From positions 1-64,000 of the forward strand of contig QFXI01000005.1 of the NCBI GenBank assembly GCA_003402315.1: DNA of 64,000 nucleotides, given 5' to 3'. Made by a program: the position numbers and the translations under genes. The notes under the pieces were generated by a model. That model made no database searches. It was not told the DNA's origin and saw only the letters and a program-made list of their open reading frames with translations. The stretch is from Candidatus Nitrotoga sp. LAW. GTDB taxonomy: Bacteria > Pseudomonadota > Gammaproteobacteria > Burkholderiales > Gallionellaceae. Below are positions 45,221-56,262 of the stretch, piece after piece (positions within the stretch are counted from its first letter, which is position 1; the number at the start of each line of letters is the position of its first letter).

Positions 45221-46474
45221 TCAGCGGTCAACTTCTCCAAAAACTATATCTTGCGTACCAATAATCGCTACTACATCCGCAATCATGTGACCACGCGCCA
45301 TTTCATCCAACGCCGCGATATGGGCAAAACCGGGAGCACGAATTTTCAGGCGATAAGGCTTGTTCGCCCCATCGGAAATTATGTATATGCCAAACTCACC
45401 TTTAGGGTGTTCTACTGCCGCATAAGCCTCGCCGGATGGAATATGCATACCCTCGGTAAATAGCTTGAAATGGTGGATCAACTCCTCCATATTCTGCTTC
45501 ATAGATTCACGTTTGGGAGGCGCAACTTTGAAATTATTTACTATCACCGGACCGGGGTTCTGACGCAACCAACTAATACATTGCTTGATAATACGGTTTG
45601 ACTGGCGCATCTCTTCCACACGCACCAGATAACGGTCATAACAATCACCTTCGACTCCCACAGGAATATCGAAATCGAGACGGTTATATACTTCATAAGG
45701 TTGTTTTTTGCGTAGATCCCAAACAATACCGGAACCGCGTAGCATGGGGCCGCTAAAGCCGAGCGCTAGCGCGCGTTCTGGAGTAACCACACCAATACCA
45801 ACAGTACGTTGTTTCCAGATTCGGTTGTCAGTCAGCAAAGTCTCGTATTCGTCAACGCAGATAGGAAAACGATTAGTGAAGTCTTCCATAAAATCAAGCA
45901 AGGAACCTTCACGGTTCTCGTTCATCTTCTTTACAGCCTTGGCATTGTGAATCTTGGATGCCTGATATAAGGGCATTGAATCAGGTAAATCTCGATACAC
46001 CCCACCTGGACGGTAATATGCTGCATGCAGCCGTGCGCCGGATACCGCTTCATATACATCCATCAGATCTTCGCGCTCACGGAAAGCATATAAAAACACC
46101 GTCATTGCACCAATGTCCAGTGCATGTGCCCCAAGCCACAGTAGATGATTCATTATTCGGGTAATTTCGTCGAACATTACCCGAATATACTGCGCCCTCA
46201 CCGGCACTTCGAGAGCAAGCAGTTTTTCGATGGCCATGACGTAAGCATGTTCGTTGCACATCATCGACACGTAATCGAGGCGATCCATATAAGGCAGCGA
46301 TTGCAGATACGTTTTATGCTCAGCCAGTTTCTCAGTAGCGCGGTGAAGCAAGCCGATATGCGGGTCAGCCCGCTCAATTACTTCACCGTCCAGTTCTAGA
46401 ACTAGACGCAACACGCCGTGTGCGGATGGGTGTTGCGGCCCAAAATTCATGGTGTAATTTTTTATTTCAGCCAT
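45221..46474 (-). CDS. nuoD: NADH-quinone oxidoreductase subunit D
   Basis: [22 protein letters not shown]. Confidence 0.98.
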   Translation of the reverse strand: MAEIKNYTMNFGPQHPSAHGVLRLVLELDGEVIERADPHIGLLHRATEKLAEHKTYLQSLPYMDRLDYVSMMCNEHAYVMAIEKLLALEVPVRAQYIRVMFDEITRIMNHLLWLGAHALDIGAMTVFLYAFREREDLMDVYEAVSGARLHAAYYRPGGVYRDLPDSMPLYQASKIHNAKAVKKMNENREGSLLDFMEDFTNRFPICVDEYETLLTDNRIWKQRTVGIGVVTPERALALGFSGPMLRGSGIVWDLRKKQPYEVYNRLDFDIPVGVEGDCYDRYLVRVEEMRQSNRIIKQCISWLRQNPGPVIVNNFKVAPPKRESMKQNMEELIHHFKLFTEGMHIPSGEAYAAVEHPKGEFGIYIISDGANKPYRLKIRAPGFAHIAALDEMARGHMIADVVAIIGTQDIVFGEVDR

Positions 46475-46514
46475 GATAAAAGCCTTCGCCCCTGATGCAA
46501 AAAAAAGAAGAGAG

Positions 46515-46547
46515 GTGCAAAATTTTAGGCGTAGCCTTTATTTGCAC
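46515..46547 (-). other. intercistronic hairpin, nuoC/nuoD gap
   Basis: GTGCAAA (46515-46521) / TTTGCAC (46541-46547) with inner AGGC-GTA-GCCT. Confidence 0.6.
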
Positions 46548-46570
46548 ACCCGTGCCTAAGCTCCTGCCTT

Positions 46571-47212
46571 TCATTTCAAACCTCCGTAATGCTCTTCACG
46601 AATGATGCGGGGAACGAGTTCACGGGGTTCGATCGACACTGGCTGATAAATTACGCGCTGCTGCTCAGAATCGTAGCGCATCTCGACATGCCCTGATAAT
46701 GGAAAATCTTTGCGGAAAGGATTGCCAACAAAACCGTAATCTGTGAGCAGACGACGTAAATCAGGATGATCAGTAAAAACAATGCCATACAAATCAAATG
46801 CCTCACGCTCATACCAGTTGGCACACGACCAAATATTTACTACGGAACTCAGGATTGGCAAATCATCGTCTTCGGCAAATACGCGCACGCGTAGGCGGAT
46901 ATTATGGGTCAACGACAACAAATGATAGACCACTGCAAATCGAGAAGAATAAGCGTCAGGAGCAATATCGGATTTTAGATAGGCACCGCCTTCACAAATT
47001 TCACCCCCATAAGTACAGTAATCCACTCCGCACAGATCTATCATTTGTTCAAAACGCAAATCAGGATCATCGCGCAAGCGTGTTAACACCTCCAGCATAT
47101 CAATGTCCCTCACGACTAAGGTCAGTTCGCCCAACATATTGTCCAAGCTCACTATTTGATTAGCGAAAATTGTGGTCAAGTTAGTGGTCAAAAGGGTTAA
47201 ATTAGCGGCCAT
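46571..47212 (-). CDS. nuoC: NADH-quinone oxidoreductase subunit C
   Basis: [51 protein letters not shown]. Confidence 0.97.
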   Translation of the reverse strand: MAANLTLLTTNLTTIFANQIVSLDNMLGELTLVVRDIDMLEVLTRLRDDPDLRFEQMIDLCGVDYCTYGGEICEGGAYLKSDIAPDAYSSRFAVVYHLLSLTHNIRLRVRVFAEDDDLPILSSVVNIWSCANWYEREAFDLYGIVFTDHPDLRRLLTDYGFVGNPFRKDFPLSGHVEMRYDSEQQRVIYQPVSIEPRELVPRIIREEHYGGLK

Positions 47213-47263
47213 GTTTTACACCGATGTCGTATGAATCAAGTTTATGATGGCATTTTAAGTTGA

Positions 47264-47299
47264 CGGATAAATCATGCAGATCGAAGCATGATCTGTCCG
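47264..47299 (-). other. intercistronic hairpin, nuoB/nuoC gap
   Basis: CGGA..ATCATGC / GCATGAT..TCCG. Confidence 0.5.
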
Positions 47300-47382
47300 C
47301 ACATTTCAGATGACAGATATCGCTCTCGTTTGAACGGATACCAATAGCATTGAGTTTTCCATCATGAATATTGCACATAAAT

Positions 47383-47859
47383 TTAGCGCGCAATTGTATT
47401 AGTTCGTTTAATTTTATTTTGCAATTGAATAATGCCATACAACAACGCCTCAGCAGTTGGCGGGCAACCTGGTACATACACATCCACCGGCACGATGCGG
47501 TCACAACCTCGGACGACCGAATAGGAGTAATGGTAGTAGCCGCCGCCATTAGCGCAGGATCCCATTGAGATTACCCAGCGCGGCTCAGCCATTTGGTCAT
47601 ATACTTTGCGTAGAGCCGGCGCCATCTTGTTACACAGTGTGCCCGCCACTACCATCACGTCTGATTGGCGCGGGCTGGGACGAAATGTTATGCCAAAGCG
47701 ATCAAGATCATAGCGTGAAGCGCCCGCTTGCATCATTTCTACCGCACAACACGCCAAGCCAAAAGTCATTGGCCACAGCGAACCCGTACGAGCATAATTA
47801 ATCAACACGTCCAATGATGTGGTAACGATGCCTTTTTCCAGAACGCCTTCTATTCCCAT
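47383..47859 (-). CDS. nuoB: NADH-quinone oxidoreductase subunit B
   Basis: [55 protein letters not shown]; start reset to [10 protein letters not shown]. Confidence 0.97.
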   Translation of the reverse strand: MGIEGVLEKGIVTTSLDVLINYARTGSLWPMTFGLACCAVEMMQAGASRYDLDRFGITFRPSPRQSDVMVVAGTLCNKMAPALRKVYDQMAEPRWVISMGSCANGGGYYHYSYSVVRGCDRIVPVDVYVPGCPPTAEALLYGIIQLQNKIKRTNTIAR

Positions 47860-48206
47860 TCCAAAGCTCCTCTTTTCCACTCGTAAATAAATCCGACTAC
47901 GAGGATAGCCAAGAAAATCAACATAGAGACGTATCCAAACAAACCGATTTCCTTCAGCACCACTGCCCAAGGGAATAGGAACGCGATTTCTAAATCGAAT
48001 AGGATAAATAAGATAGCTACGAGATAATAACGCACGTCGAATTTCATCCGCGCGTCTTCAAAAGCCCCAAAGCCGCACTCATAAGGCGAGAGCTTTGCGT
48101 TGTCTGGGCGATTAGGAGCAGCCAGCCAGCCTAACAGTAACGGCGCCACACCCATCGCCAGTCCAACGATTATAAATAACAAGATCGGAAAATAATTTTC
48201 CAACAT
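47850..48206 (-). CDS. nuoA: NADH-quinone oxidoreductase subunit A
   Basis: [42 protein letters not shown]; start reset to MLENYFPIL. Confidence 0.97.
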   Translation of the reverse strand: MLENYFPILLFIIVGLAMGVAPLLLGWLAAPNRPDNAKLSPYECGFGAFEDARMKFDVRYYLVAILFILFDLEIAFLFPWAVVLKEIGLFGYVSMLIFLAILVVGFIYEWKRGALEWE

Positions 48207-48307
48207 CTGAGCTTCCCCCCATTCATTTAGCGCCTTAATAAATCTAACGCACGGAATGCATTTCCAGTTCAATTAACCAGAGCTCAGAAAACTTTGGCTT
48301 AAATATT

Positions 48308-48392
48308 TGGTGCCGATGAGCAGACTCGAACTGCTACAGCTTTCGCCACTAGCCCCTCAAGCTAGCGTGTCTACCAATTTCACCACATCGGC
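48308..48392 (-). tRNA. tRNA-Leu (anticodon GAG)
   Basis: Minus strand GCCGATGTGGTGAAATTGGTAGACACGCTAGCTTGAGGGGCTAGTGGCGAAAGCTGTAGCAGTTCGAGTCTGCTCATCGGCACCA; acceptor, anticodon and T stems pair, CCA encoded. Confidence 0.95.
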
Positions 48393-48401
48393 ATAGTTCT
48401 A

Positions 48402-48752
48402 TTATTTTGGTATTTCTTGCGACTTTGAATTACTGGTGCTGCTAGGTGCTGAGGTGGGCGTCACTGCCGACTGTGCCGGCTGTGATACCTCATGTTTATC
48501 CATTACGCCACGAGATTGCGATGGGTTAGCATAGATATAAGTTAAAGACAGGCTGGTAATAAAAAATATCCCTGTAGCCACTGCCGTACTACGACTTAGA
48601 AAATTAGCTGAACCGCTCGAGCCAAACACACTCCCGGCGGAACCTGTGCCAAAGGCAGCGCCCATATCTGCCCCTTTGCCATGCTGCATTAACACCAACC
48701 CAACCAGTACTATCGCCGTTAATACATGTACAACCCAAACGAAAATTTCCAC
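48402..48752 (-). CDS. secG: preprotein translocase subunit SecG
   Basis: [43 protein letters not shown]. Confidence 0.96.
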   Translation of the reverse strand: MEIFVWVVHVLTAIVLVGLVLMQHGKGADMGAAFGTGSAGSVFGSSGSANFLSRSTAVATGIFFITSLSLTYIYANPSQSRGVMDKHEVSQPAQSAVTPTSAPSSTSNSKSQEIPK

Positions 48753-48774
48753 GTACTACTCCAAAATATCGAAT

Positions 48775-49530
48775 TTATTTTTGCCCAGCATTGCAAATAC
48801 CTAAAAAATCTTCAGCAATCAACGATGCGCCTCCGATCAGCCCACCATCAATATCCGGCATGGCGAACAATTCGGCTGCGTTGGAAGCATTAACGCTACC
48901 GCCATAAAGTATACGCAAAGCCTGACCAAACTCCTCATCAAAACCGGCAATGCGTTTGCGTATAAAAGCATGTACCTCTTGTGCCTGTTCTGGCGAAGCC
49001 GTCTTGCCAGTACCTATAGCCCAGACTGGCTCATAAGCAATTACCGCAGTACGGAATGACTGCACACCCCGCAACTTGATAACTGCAGCCAACTGTTCCG
49101 CTACCACCGCCTCTGTCGTACCTGCTTCACGCTGCTCCAAAGTTTCACCAACACAAACTATGGGTGATAACTCTGCCTTCTGAACAGCAGCGAATTTTTC
49201 TGCCACCAGCTGGCTACTTTCACCGTAGATGTTACGTCGTTCAGAATGTCCAACAATCACATAGTCGCAGCCAAAATCACACAACATAGGAACCGACACC
49301 TCGCCAGTGTAGGCCCCCTTGTTCGCTTGATGTACATCCTGTGCCCCCCATTTTATTGGGGTCTCACGTAGCAGTAATTGCGTTTGTGCAAGATAGGGGA
49401 AAGGCACACACACAGCGCAATCCACCCCCGACATTTGCGCTACGCCATTTGCCACCTCTTTCAACAAAGCCTCATTTGCGGTCAGCGCCCCATTCATCTT
49501 CCAATTTCCGACAATGAATTTGCGTTGCAT
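48775..49530 (-). CDS. tpiA: triosephosphate isomerase
   Basis: VGNWKMNG, VIVGHSERR, AYEPVWAIGTGKTA. Confidence 0.98.
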   Translation of the reverse strand: MQRKFIVGNWKMNGALTANEALLKEVANGVAQMSGVDCAVCVPFPYLAQTQLLLRETPIKWGAQDVHQANKGAYTGEVSVPMLCDFGCDYVIVGHSERRNIYGESSQLVAEKFAAVQKAELSPIVCVGETLEQREAGTTEAVVAEQLAAVIKLRGVQSFRTAVIAYEPVWAIGTGKTASPEQAQEVHAFIRKRIAGFDEEFGQALRILYGGSVNASNAAELFAMPDIDGGLIGGASLIAEDFLGICNAGQK

Positions 49531-50402
49531 TATTAACTGAGCCTTTCAAAACAACGAAGGCGGCTATGCTACCCGTGAAAATACAATCGGTCAATCTCAC
49601 TTCTAGCCGTTTGTTAGCGCCAAATAACAATGTTCACTTTCTTGCCAAAGAAAAATGTTCGCTGAAGCTTAACTCCATGTTTGTTATTGATCTTGCACAA
49701 ATTATTGAATTTATGATACATCTTCCGTATAGCAGTCTGTCTGAAAAATACACATCTAAAACGCCGCAGTTTTTGAAGCTCTCCGACTTGAACCTGAGCT
49801 TTTATGAATGCGGGTAAATTCGTTTCAGGCTCTGCAATAATTCAGCCCAAAAACATGACGAATCATGTTCAACAAGACGCATCATTAAAATTGGTGCTTT
49901 CATTGGGCATGGGCTATCATGCCTCTTTCAGGCGGAAGTTTTAATTTACTAATTAAAATCAAATTATTGAGACTTAATTCCTGCGGGCTTATCTTTAAAA
50001 TAATCACGGTTATAACTACTTTATGTTGAGCCTGTCTAAATTTTTTGCCGCATGCCCAATAAATAATCACTTAACTTTTAAAGATACTCAGTATTAAATA
50101 AAGCGGCTCTTAAGGCAGAAATAAAATCGGTAATTCAGGGTGTAAAAATTTTAATAAAATTAAGCCAAAATACTTGTTAGCAGGAACCACTTCCAAAGCG
50201 TTGTGGCGACCACAAAATTACAGGTGTAGCGGCATCAGTCAATAGAAAGTAATTGTGTTGCTGTTTGGGTAACGCAAAGTTTAGCGGTTGAATATCTAAA
50301 GTAGAATAATAGTTGATTTTTAAAGTATTTTAAGTTGGATTCACAACAGTATTTCATGAATTCGCTCTTTCGCGTTGATCATTCAGGCAATAATATACCA
50401 AC

Positions 50403-50960
50403 ATGCTAAATGCTATCGAAAAATGGTTCGAAGCCACACTCTGGAACGGTCGTTTCGTTGTAGTGGTAGCAGTAGTGGCGAGCATGGCTGCCGCCATTGC
50501 AATTTTCTATATGGCCACGGTGGACGTGGTGTACCTTGTCAGCCACATGCTGCATTACGCCGACTTTACACTGACTGATGAGGCACGCAAGCTTCTTCAC
50601 GACCAAACCATCTCTCATGTAGTGGAAGTGGTGGACGGCTACCTACTCGCAACTTTCATGCTAATTTTTGCGCTTGGCATGTATGAATTGTTTGTTAGTG
50701 ACATTGATGAAGCGCATGGCAGCAAGACCTCCAGCAAGATTTTGGTTATTGCAAGCCTGGATGACCTCAAAGCGCGATTAGCCAAAGTAATCTTAATGAT
50801 TCTGATCGTCACCCTATTTGAGGAAGCGATGAATATGAAGATATCAACCTCGCTCGACCTGCTTTATTTCGGTGGTGCCATCGCCCTAATTGGTGCGTCG
50901 CTATTTTTGACCCACAAGGCGGAAGACCATGGAAAAGGTAGCAAACACCCTGAAGATTGA
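50403..50960 (+). CDS. YqhA family (UPF0114) membrane protein
   Basis: VVDGYLLATFMLIFALGMYELFVSDID, LKARLAKVILMILIVTLFEEAM. Confidence 0.85.
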   Translation: MLNAIEKWFEATLWNGRFVVVVAVVASMAAAIAIFYMATVDVVYLVSHMLHYADFTLTDEARKLLHDQTISHVVEVVDGYLLATFMLIFALGMYELFVSDIDEAHGSKTSSKILVIASLDDLKARLAKVILMILIVTLFEEAMNMKISTSLDLLYFGGAIALIGASLFLTHKAEDHGKGSKHPED

Positions 50961-51101
50961 GTCGTGAATGCATCTTCAGTTTTCCATGATCCACTGTATG
51001 ATTCATGAGTCGTATGTAAACGTTTGACCATGACCAAGCACGACTCTCTATGACGCTGGGCATGGCTATTTTAACTACACTTTCCTGGCAAATTGACAAT
51101 C

Positions 51102-51767
51102 ATGGATACAGACTATTGGCGCGAGCGTTGGGTTAGAAATGAAACGGGTTTCCATCAAAATGAAATCAATCCGCACTTGCGGCGATTCTGGCCTACACTG
51201 AACCTTGCGCCAAGCAGCCGTGTATTCGTGCCACTTTGTGGCAAGAGCCAGGACATGCTTTGGTTACGGGCTCAAGGCCATGAAGTAGTTGGCGTGGAAA
51301 TCAGTCCATTGGCGGTTGAAGCATTTTTTGCCGAAAATGGCCTGCAAGCATCAGCTACAAAGCACGGTACCGCCAGTATCTATCAGACAGAAGGACTCCG
51401 GCTTTACTGCGGTGATTTTTTCCAGATGACAGCGGAGGATTTGGCCGGGGTGAGCGCAGTTTTCGACCGCGCTTCTCTTATCGCGCTACCCCCATCAATG
51501 CGCAGCGCCTACGCAGCCCATATGAAAAATATTTTGGCTCCTGGCGTAAAAACTCTATTAGTTACCTTCGATTACCCACAACATGAAATGCAAGGGCCGC
51601 CTTTTAGCGTACAGGAGCCAGAAGTAAGGGCGCTTTATGAGAAAACAAGCGAGGTACGCCTGTTGCATAGCGCAGACATTCTCAACAAGGAAACACGTTT
51701 TCGCGATAAGGGAATAACCCAGTTGCAAGAAAATATTTTTCTTGTAACGCATAACAAACAGGGGTAG
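51102..51767 (+). CDS. tpm: thiopurine S-methyltransferase
   Basis: MDTDYWRERWVRNETGFHQNEINPHL, VFVPLCGKSQDMLWLRAQGHEVVGVEIS. Confidence 0.93.
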   Translation: MDTDYWRERWVRNETGFHQNEINPHLRRFWPTLNLAPSSRVFVPLCGKSQDMLWLRAQGHEVVGVEISPLAVEAFFAENGLQASATKHGTASIYQTEGLRLYCGDFFQMTAEDLAGVSAVFDRASLIALPPSMRSAYAAHMKNILAPGVKTLLVTFDYPQHEMQGPPFSVQEPEVRALYEKTSEVRLLHSADILNKETRFRDKGITQLQENIFLVTHNKQG

Positions 51768-52043
51768 GAAATAGCGATTGCCATCCCCATCGCCAATCCA
51801 GATTTCCGCATTTCTACGTCAAACGTGTAAAGGTAATATTGGTAAGCAAAGGGCTGATTACTCCCTTTTGCGGACTGCCAGACTGTCCATTATTGGCAAC
51901 CGACCTCAGGGACCGTCCGCACAAAATTTTAATCTTTTATCTTCCTAAACAAATACCACGACACCACTTCAATAAATTCTTAATTTTGCTGTAATTTCCC
52001 TGAAACATTATTTCATTATCCTGCGCCTGTACATTCAAAGGAG

Positions 52044-52280
52044 ATGATGATGTTTAACTTGATTCAGAAACCCGAACAACCAAACGACTTACAAGCCTTG
52101 AACTTAGCTATCATTAAGGCAGAAGTGAGGGAGTCACATCGATTGAGATATCAAATAGTCGCATCAAAAATGAGTGTCTATTTGAATAATGCCAATGAAG
52201 AAATCGAACGCAAAATGTTTAACCACTTTTGTGAACGTTTGCTACCAGTCACTTTTCGTGACTGGATGACTAAACGTTAA
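52044..52280 (+). CDS. small hypothetical protein
   Basis: 78 aa ORF with AAAGGAG SD; no recognised family. Confidence 0.5.
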   Translation: MMMFNLIQKPEQPNDLQALNLAIIKAEVRESHRLRYQIVASKMSVYLNNANEEIERKMFNHFCERLLPVTFRDWMTKR

Positions 52281-52439
52281 CATACTGACCTGAGGACACC
52301 GCCATAAATCACTATTTCCGCCCAAATCTGGCTTTATCTACCTGACTTAATTTTACCAACATCGAATTTCCCCAATATTCATAAAATAATGGTTTTAAAA
52401 CGGGACTTTTCTGAAAATAATTTTATTTATTTATATTAT

Positions 52440-53924
52440 TCAACTTGTTATTGAAAAGTTAACGCCTACTGCCTTCCATTCTTTAACTTCTGCCTGTAAC
52501 GCATTTTCTGTGAGCGGATTTTGCTCAATCCATTTTTTATCAAGTTTGATGCGATATTCATTGCCATTTTTTTTCAATTGCATTTTAGGCAAAGTCACAT
52601 CCATACGACTACGGCAAAACAAAACCGCCAGACGCAATGCTAATATTGCGGTCCAATCTTGTACTAATCCCGACAATTTTGGCACCTTGGAAAGCGACCC
52701 GCGTTGCGCTCTTACTTGCAACCCGAGTTGAAACTGCTCCATTTTAGAAAAACCCGGCATATCAGCGTTTTCCAGAATATAAGCTGCATGTTTATGATAA
52801 CCACTATGCGCGATAGAAATACCAATTTCATGCAACCTGGCCACCCATTGCAACTGTTGCTGCGCAGCATCGACACCGACGCCATAACCATCCTGAGTCA
52901 CTTGCTTAAAAAGCGACAACGATAAGTCCTCCACACGTTGGGCTTGTAACGGATCAATATGGTAACGTCGCATAAATTGAGTCACCGTAACATCACGCAT
53001 ATCCTGATGATGTAGACGGCCCAACAGATCATGTAGCACCCCTTCTTTAAGGGCGGCATCAGCTACGGTCATATGCCGAATATTCAGTTCAGTGAAAATT
53101 GCCGACATAATGGCCAGCCCACCAGGCAAAACAGGAATGCGATCCGGTTTCAGGCCAAGCGCATCCAGCCGCTTGCATTCCCCTGCTTTCAGTAACATGG
53201 AACGCAGTTTCGCCAGCCCTTCTGCCGTTATACCTTCATTACTCCAATCATTTTGCTTTAACAAATCTGCCAATGCACGTGCGGTACCAGATGATCCAAT
53301 CGCTTCTTGCCAATTTCCGCCGGAAAACTCAAAACGAATTGTTTGCAACTCCATGCGTGCAGCGAGTTCCGCCTGCCGCATGGCATCTTTAGTAATTTTA
53401 CCGTCGCCAAAAAAACGCTTGCTATAGCTGACGCATCCCATATACAAGCTTTCCATTCGAAGCGGCTCCAATCCCTCGCCAATTACGCATTCGGTAGAGC
53501 CACCGCCGATATCAACCACCAGCCTGTTATTTTGCGAGGGTGGCATGCAATTTGCGACCCCCAGATAAATCAGCCGTGCCTCCTCTCGGCCAGCAATTAT
53601 TTCAATCGGAAAACCCAAGGCATCTTCTGCTTTTTCAAGAAAAGCGGCTGCATTTTTAGCCAGTCTGAAAGTATTGGTACCCACTACCCTTACGGCATGG
53701 GCTGGTAAGCCACGTAAGCGCTCACCAAAACGTTTGAGGCATGCAAGGGCACGTAGCTGGGACTCCTCGTCCAAAAAATTATCCGGCGTCAGCCCTGCAG
53801 CGAGACGAACAGTGTCCTTCAAATAATCGAGTGGATATATCTGGTCATCCACCACTCGCGCGACTTGTAGCCGGAAGCTGTTGGAACCTAAATCCACCGC
53901 AGCAATGGTATCGTATGCTTGCAC
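52440..53924 (-). CDS. ppx: exopolyphosphatase (Ppx/GppA family)
   Basis: AAVDLGSNSFRLQVARV, VVDIGGGSTECVIGEG. Confidence 0.95.
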   Translation of the reverse strand: MQAYDTIAAVDLGSNSFRLQVARVVDDQIYPLDYLKDTVRLAAGLTPDNFLDEESQLRALACLKRFGERLRGLPAHAVRVVGTNTFRLAKNAAAFLEKAEDALGFPIEIIAGREEARLIYLGVANCMPPSQNNRLVVDIGGGSTECVIGEGLEPLRMESLYMGCVSYSKRFFGDGKITKDAMRQAELAARMELQTIRFEFSGGNWQEAIGSSGTARALADLLKQNDWSNEGITAEGLAKLRSMLLKAGECKRLDALGLKPDRIPVLPGGLAIMSAIFTELNIRHMTVADAALKEGVLHDLLGRLHHQDMRDVTVTQFMRRYHIDPLQAQRVEDLSLSLFKQVTQDGYGVGVDAAQQQLQWVARLHEIGISIAHSGYHKHAAYILENADMPGFSKMEQFQLGLQVRAQRGSLSKVPKLSGLVQDWTAILALRLAVLFCRSRMDVTLPKMQLKKNGNEYRIKLDKKWIEQNPLTENALQAEVKEWKAVGVNFSITS

Positions 53925-54189
53925 AGTAATTACCTATAAATACAAAATCAACCACTTACGTGGTGTGCGTATATGGCTTATCAAATTTTAAGTGTATTCG
54001 ACACAAAGTATCACAATCATTTTGCCACTACATACATTTTTTCGTTATTTTCAATAAAATCAATGGTTAACAATATCCATCGGTTTGCCAAAGGCAGCAA
54101 TTCAATAATTGCATTCTAGAGATAATGCTACGAAACCTACTGAACAACGACCCCTCATTTTTTACAAAAAAACATATTGTAACAACCAC

Positions 54190-54666
54190 TTAATGTTTAG
54201 TAGGCCGGCCTGTTTTAAGTATTTCTACTTGCCCTACAACATTAACCAATTCAGGATCAGACAACTTGGACAGGCAAAGTAGCCCTGCCCGCAGCAATTC
54301 ACTTTTCTTCACATAAACACCCACTAGTTGGCACTTTCTCTTTAATGCGGCGAATTGCGAATACTCATTTACGGGCATGGTGAAACTATCACGCACCATT
54401 TTAATTTTTTTAGGCTTGTCTGCCTTCTTCGATAACTTCTCCGCTATAACCACTTTAAGCGGTGTTGCAACAGTTTTTTCAGCAATATTTTTGTTTGCTA
54501 TTTTAGCGGGTACTTTTTTGGGAGCCACTGCTTTAGCCGTTAACACAGGCTTAGGCTTATTATTAACTACCGCTTTAGCTGGCAATGATTTCGTAACAAC
54601 TTTAGACTTAGCAACAGGCTTGGCCTTAACAGGATTTTTTGTTTTTGTCGTCATGACTCGCTCCAA
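54190..54666 (-). CDS. Lys/Ala/Pro-rich (histone H1-like tail) protein with conserved C-terminal segment
   Basis: Low-complexity KAKPVAKSKVVTKSLPAKAVV... tail followed by non-repetitive RDSFTMPVNEYSQFAALKRKCQLVGVYVKKSELLRAGLLCLSKLSDPELVNVV. Confidence 0.7.
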   Translation of the reverse strand: MERVMTTKTKNPVKAKPVAKSKVVTKSLPAKAVVNNKPKPVLTAKAVAPKKVPAKIANKNIAEKTVATPLKVVIAEKLSKKADKPKKIKMVRDSFTMPVNEYSQFAALKRKCQLVGVYVKKSELLRAGLLCLSKLSDPELVNVVGQVEILKTGRPTKH

Positions 54667-54901
54667 ATTAAATGAAAATTTAAAAAATTATCACGCGTAC
54701 AGACACGTGCAGCCATTTTACACCGTAACAATATAAATTGTTTATATCAATATAAACACGTAAGCTTTATTTTATTTAAAAACTTATATTCATATAGTTA
54801 TATACTCCCTCCTGACAGCCTGAATTACTCAAAATACTAGCCAAAACATAAAAATAAAACTTATAAAATTAAAAAATTTACTAGAGAAATAACAGCAACC
54901 C

Positions 54902-55006
54902 GATGTTATTGACTTGCGCCAAGACTGGAAAGCCGCCCTGAACCGGTTTAATATTCAGCTTGGGTACGGGGCACACAGCGGCATTGGAACTAACGCCAGC
55001 ATATAA
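54902..55006 (+). pseudogene. C-terminal remnant of an IS256-like (Mutator/MULE) transposase
   Basis: DVIDLRQDWKAALNRFNIQLG... resembles IS256-family C-termini (DWKAALNRFxIxFEDR); no upstream body. Confidence 0.4.
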
Positions 55007-55099
55007 TCATGCAGCGCCATACGCACTCCAAACTTTATACTGAATAGCCTAAAGTTTTATGCGATCCTCACATAAGTTTTCATAGAGTTAACTAAATTC

Positions 55100-56044
55100 A
55101 TGTCCAATATTGTTATTGCTGCACTATATAAATTTGCCAAACTCCCCGATTACCGCGAGATGCAGAATGGTTTACTCGATTTTTGCATTATGCAAGGGCT
55201 CAATGGAACAATTTTACTTGCTGCGGAAGGTATTAACGGGACTATCGCCGGAACGCGCGCGGGGGTGGATGCATTGATGTTTTTCTTGCGGGCTGATGCC
55301 CGATTGGCAGGCATCGAGCACAAAGAATCCTATTCTGATGAAATGCCTTTTGACAGGATGAAGGTCCGCCTGAAAAAGGAGATCGTCACGCTAGGCGTAC
55401 CAGGCGTGGATCCGAACGAAAAGGTTGGAACCTACGTGGACGCGAAAGACTGGAATGCCCTAATTTCCGATCCAGATGTAGTGCTTATTGATACACGAAA
55501 CGGCTACGAATACGATATAGGCACTTTTCGTGGCGCAGTTGACCCACACACCACGACATTCCGCGAGTTTCCCGCGTACATCAGCAAAAATCTTGATCCC
55601 GCCAAGCATAAAAAAATTGCCATGTTTTGCACCGGCGGAATTCGGTGTGAAAAGGCGACTTCTTTCATGCTCGGACAAGGTTTCGAAGAGGTTTACCACC
55701 TACAGGGCGGCATCCTCAAGTATCTGGAAAACATTCCTGCTGAACAGAGTATGTGGGAGGGTGAGTGCTTCGTATTCGACCAGCGAATTTCTGTTGGACA
55801 GGGCCTGAAAGTGGGAACGCATGAACAATGCTTCGCCTGCCGCCATCCCGTTTCCCAAGAAGAAAAAGCCTCACCCCGTTATCAGGCTGGTATTTCCTGT
55901 CCGCATTGCTTTGATGCCCTGCCGCAAAAAACACGTGAACGTGCAATTGAACGGCACAAACAAAATGAATTAGCACGTAAACGGGGTGGCGCACATATCG
56001 GAGTGCCGCAAAAAAAACAAACAGAGACGCAAAGCGAAAGCTGA
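55100..56044 (+). CDS. trhO: tRNA uridine(34) hydroxylase, rhodanese family
   Basis: Rhodanese Cys motif [17 protein letters not shown]-terminal CxxC-type segment [11 protein letters not shown]...CPHCF. Confidence 0.93.
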   Translation: MSNIVIAALYKFAKLPDYREMQNGLLDFCIMQGLNGTILLAAEGINGTIAGTRAGVDALMFFLRADARLAGIEHKESYSDEMPFDRMKVRLKKEIVTLGVPGVDPNEKVGTYVDAKDWNALISDPDVVLIDTRNGYEYDIGTFRGAVDPHTTTFREFPAYISKNLDPAKHKKIAMFCTGGIRCEKATSFMLGQGFEEVYHLQGGILKYLENIPAEQSMWEGECFVFDQRISVGQGLKVGTHEQCFACRHPVSQEEKASPRYQAGISCPHCFDALPQKTRERAIERHKQNELARKRGGAHIGVPQKKQTETQSES

Positions 56045-56262
56045 TGGAGTGGATGGTTATTGGTTCTGTATTTTGAAACGTGATTGCTTGCATCGGAAGA
56101 TTGCTGTTTTCAACTGGCAGAATAAGATAATATCTTCTCGACATCGACGCTCAATTGATGACATCATTCCAGGTTGAAATTAATTGTGCGATCTATTTAA
56201 CTTAATTCCATAGCGCAATCAGATTTGCCGCTAGCCACGATTAAAATAACGGAGAGAAATTT

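Noticed and set aside
47202-47549. 115 aa minus-strand ORF spanning the nuoB/nuoC junction
   Set aside because: Overlaps nuoB in another frame; the intergenic part is better explained by a hairpin-containing spacer.
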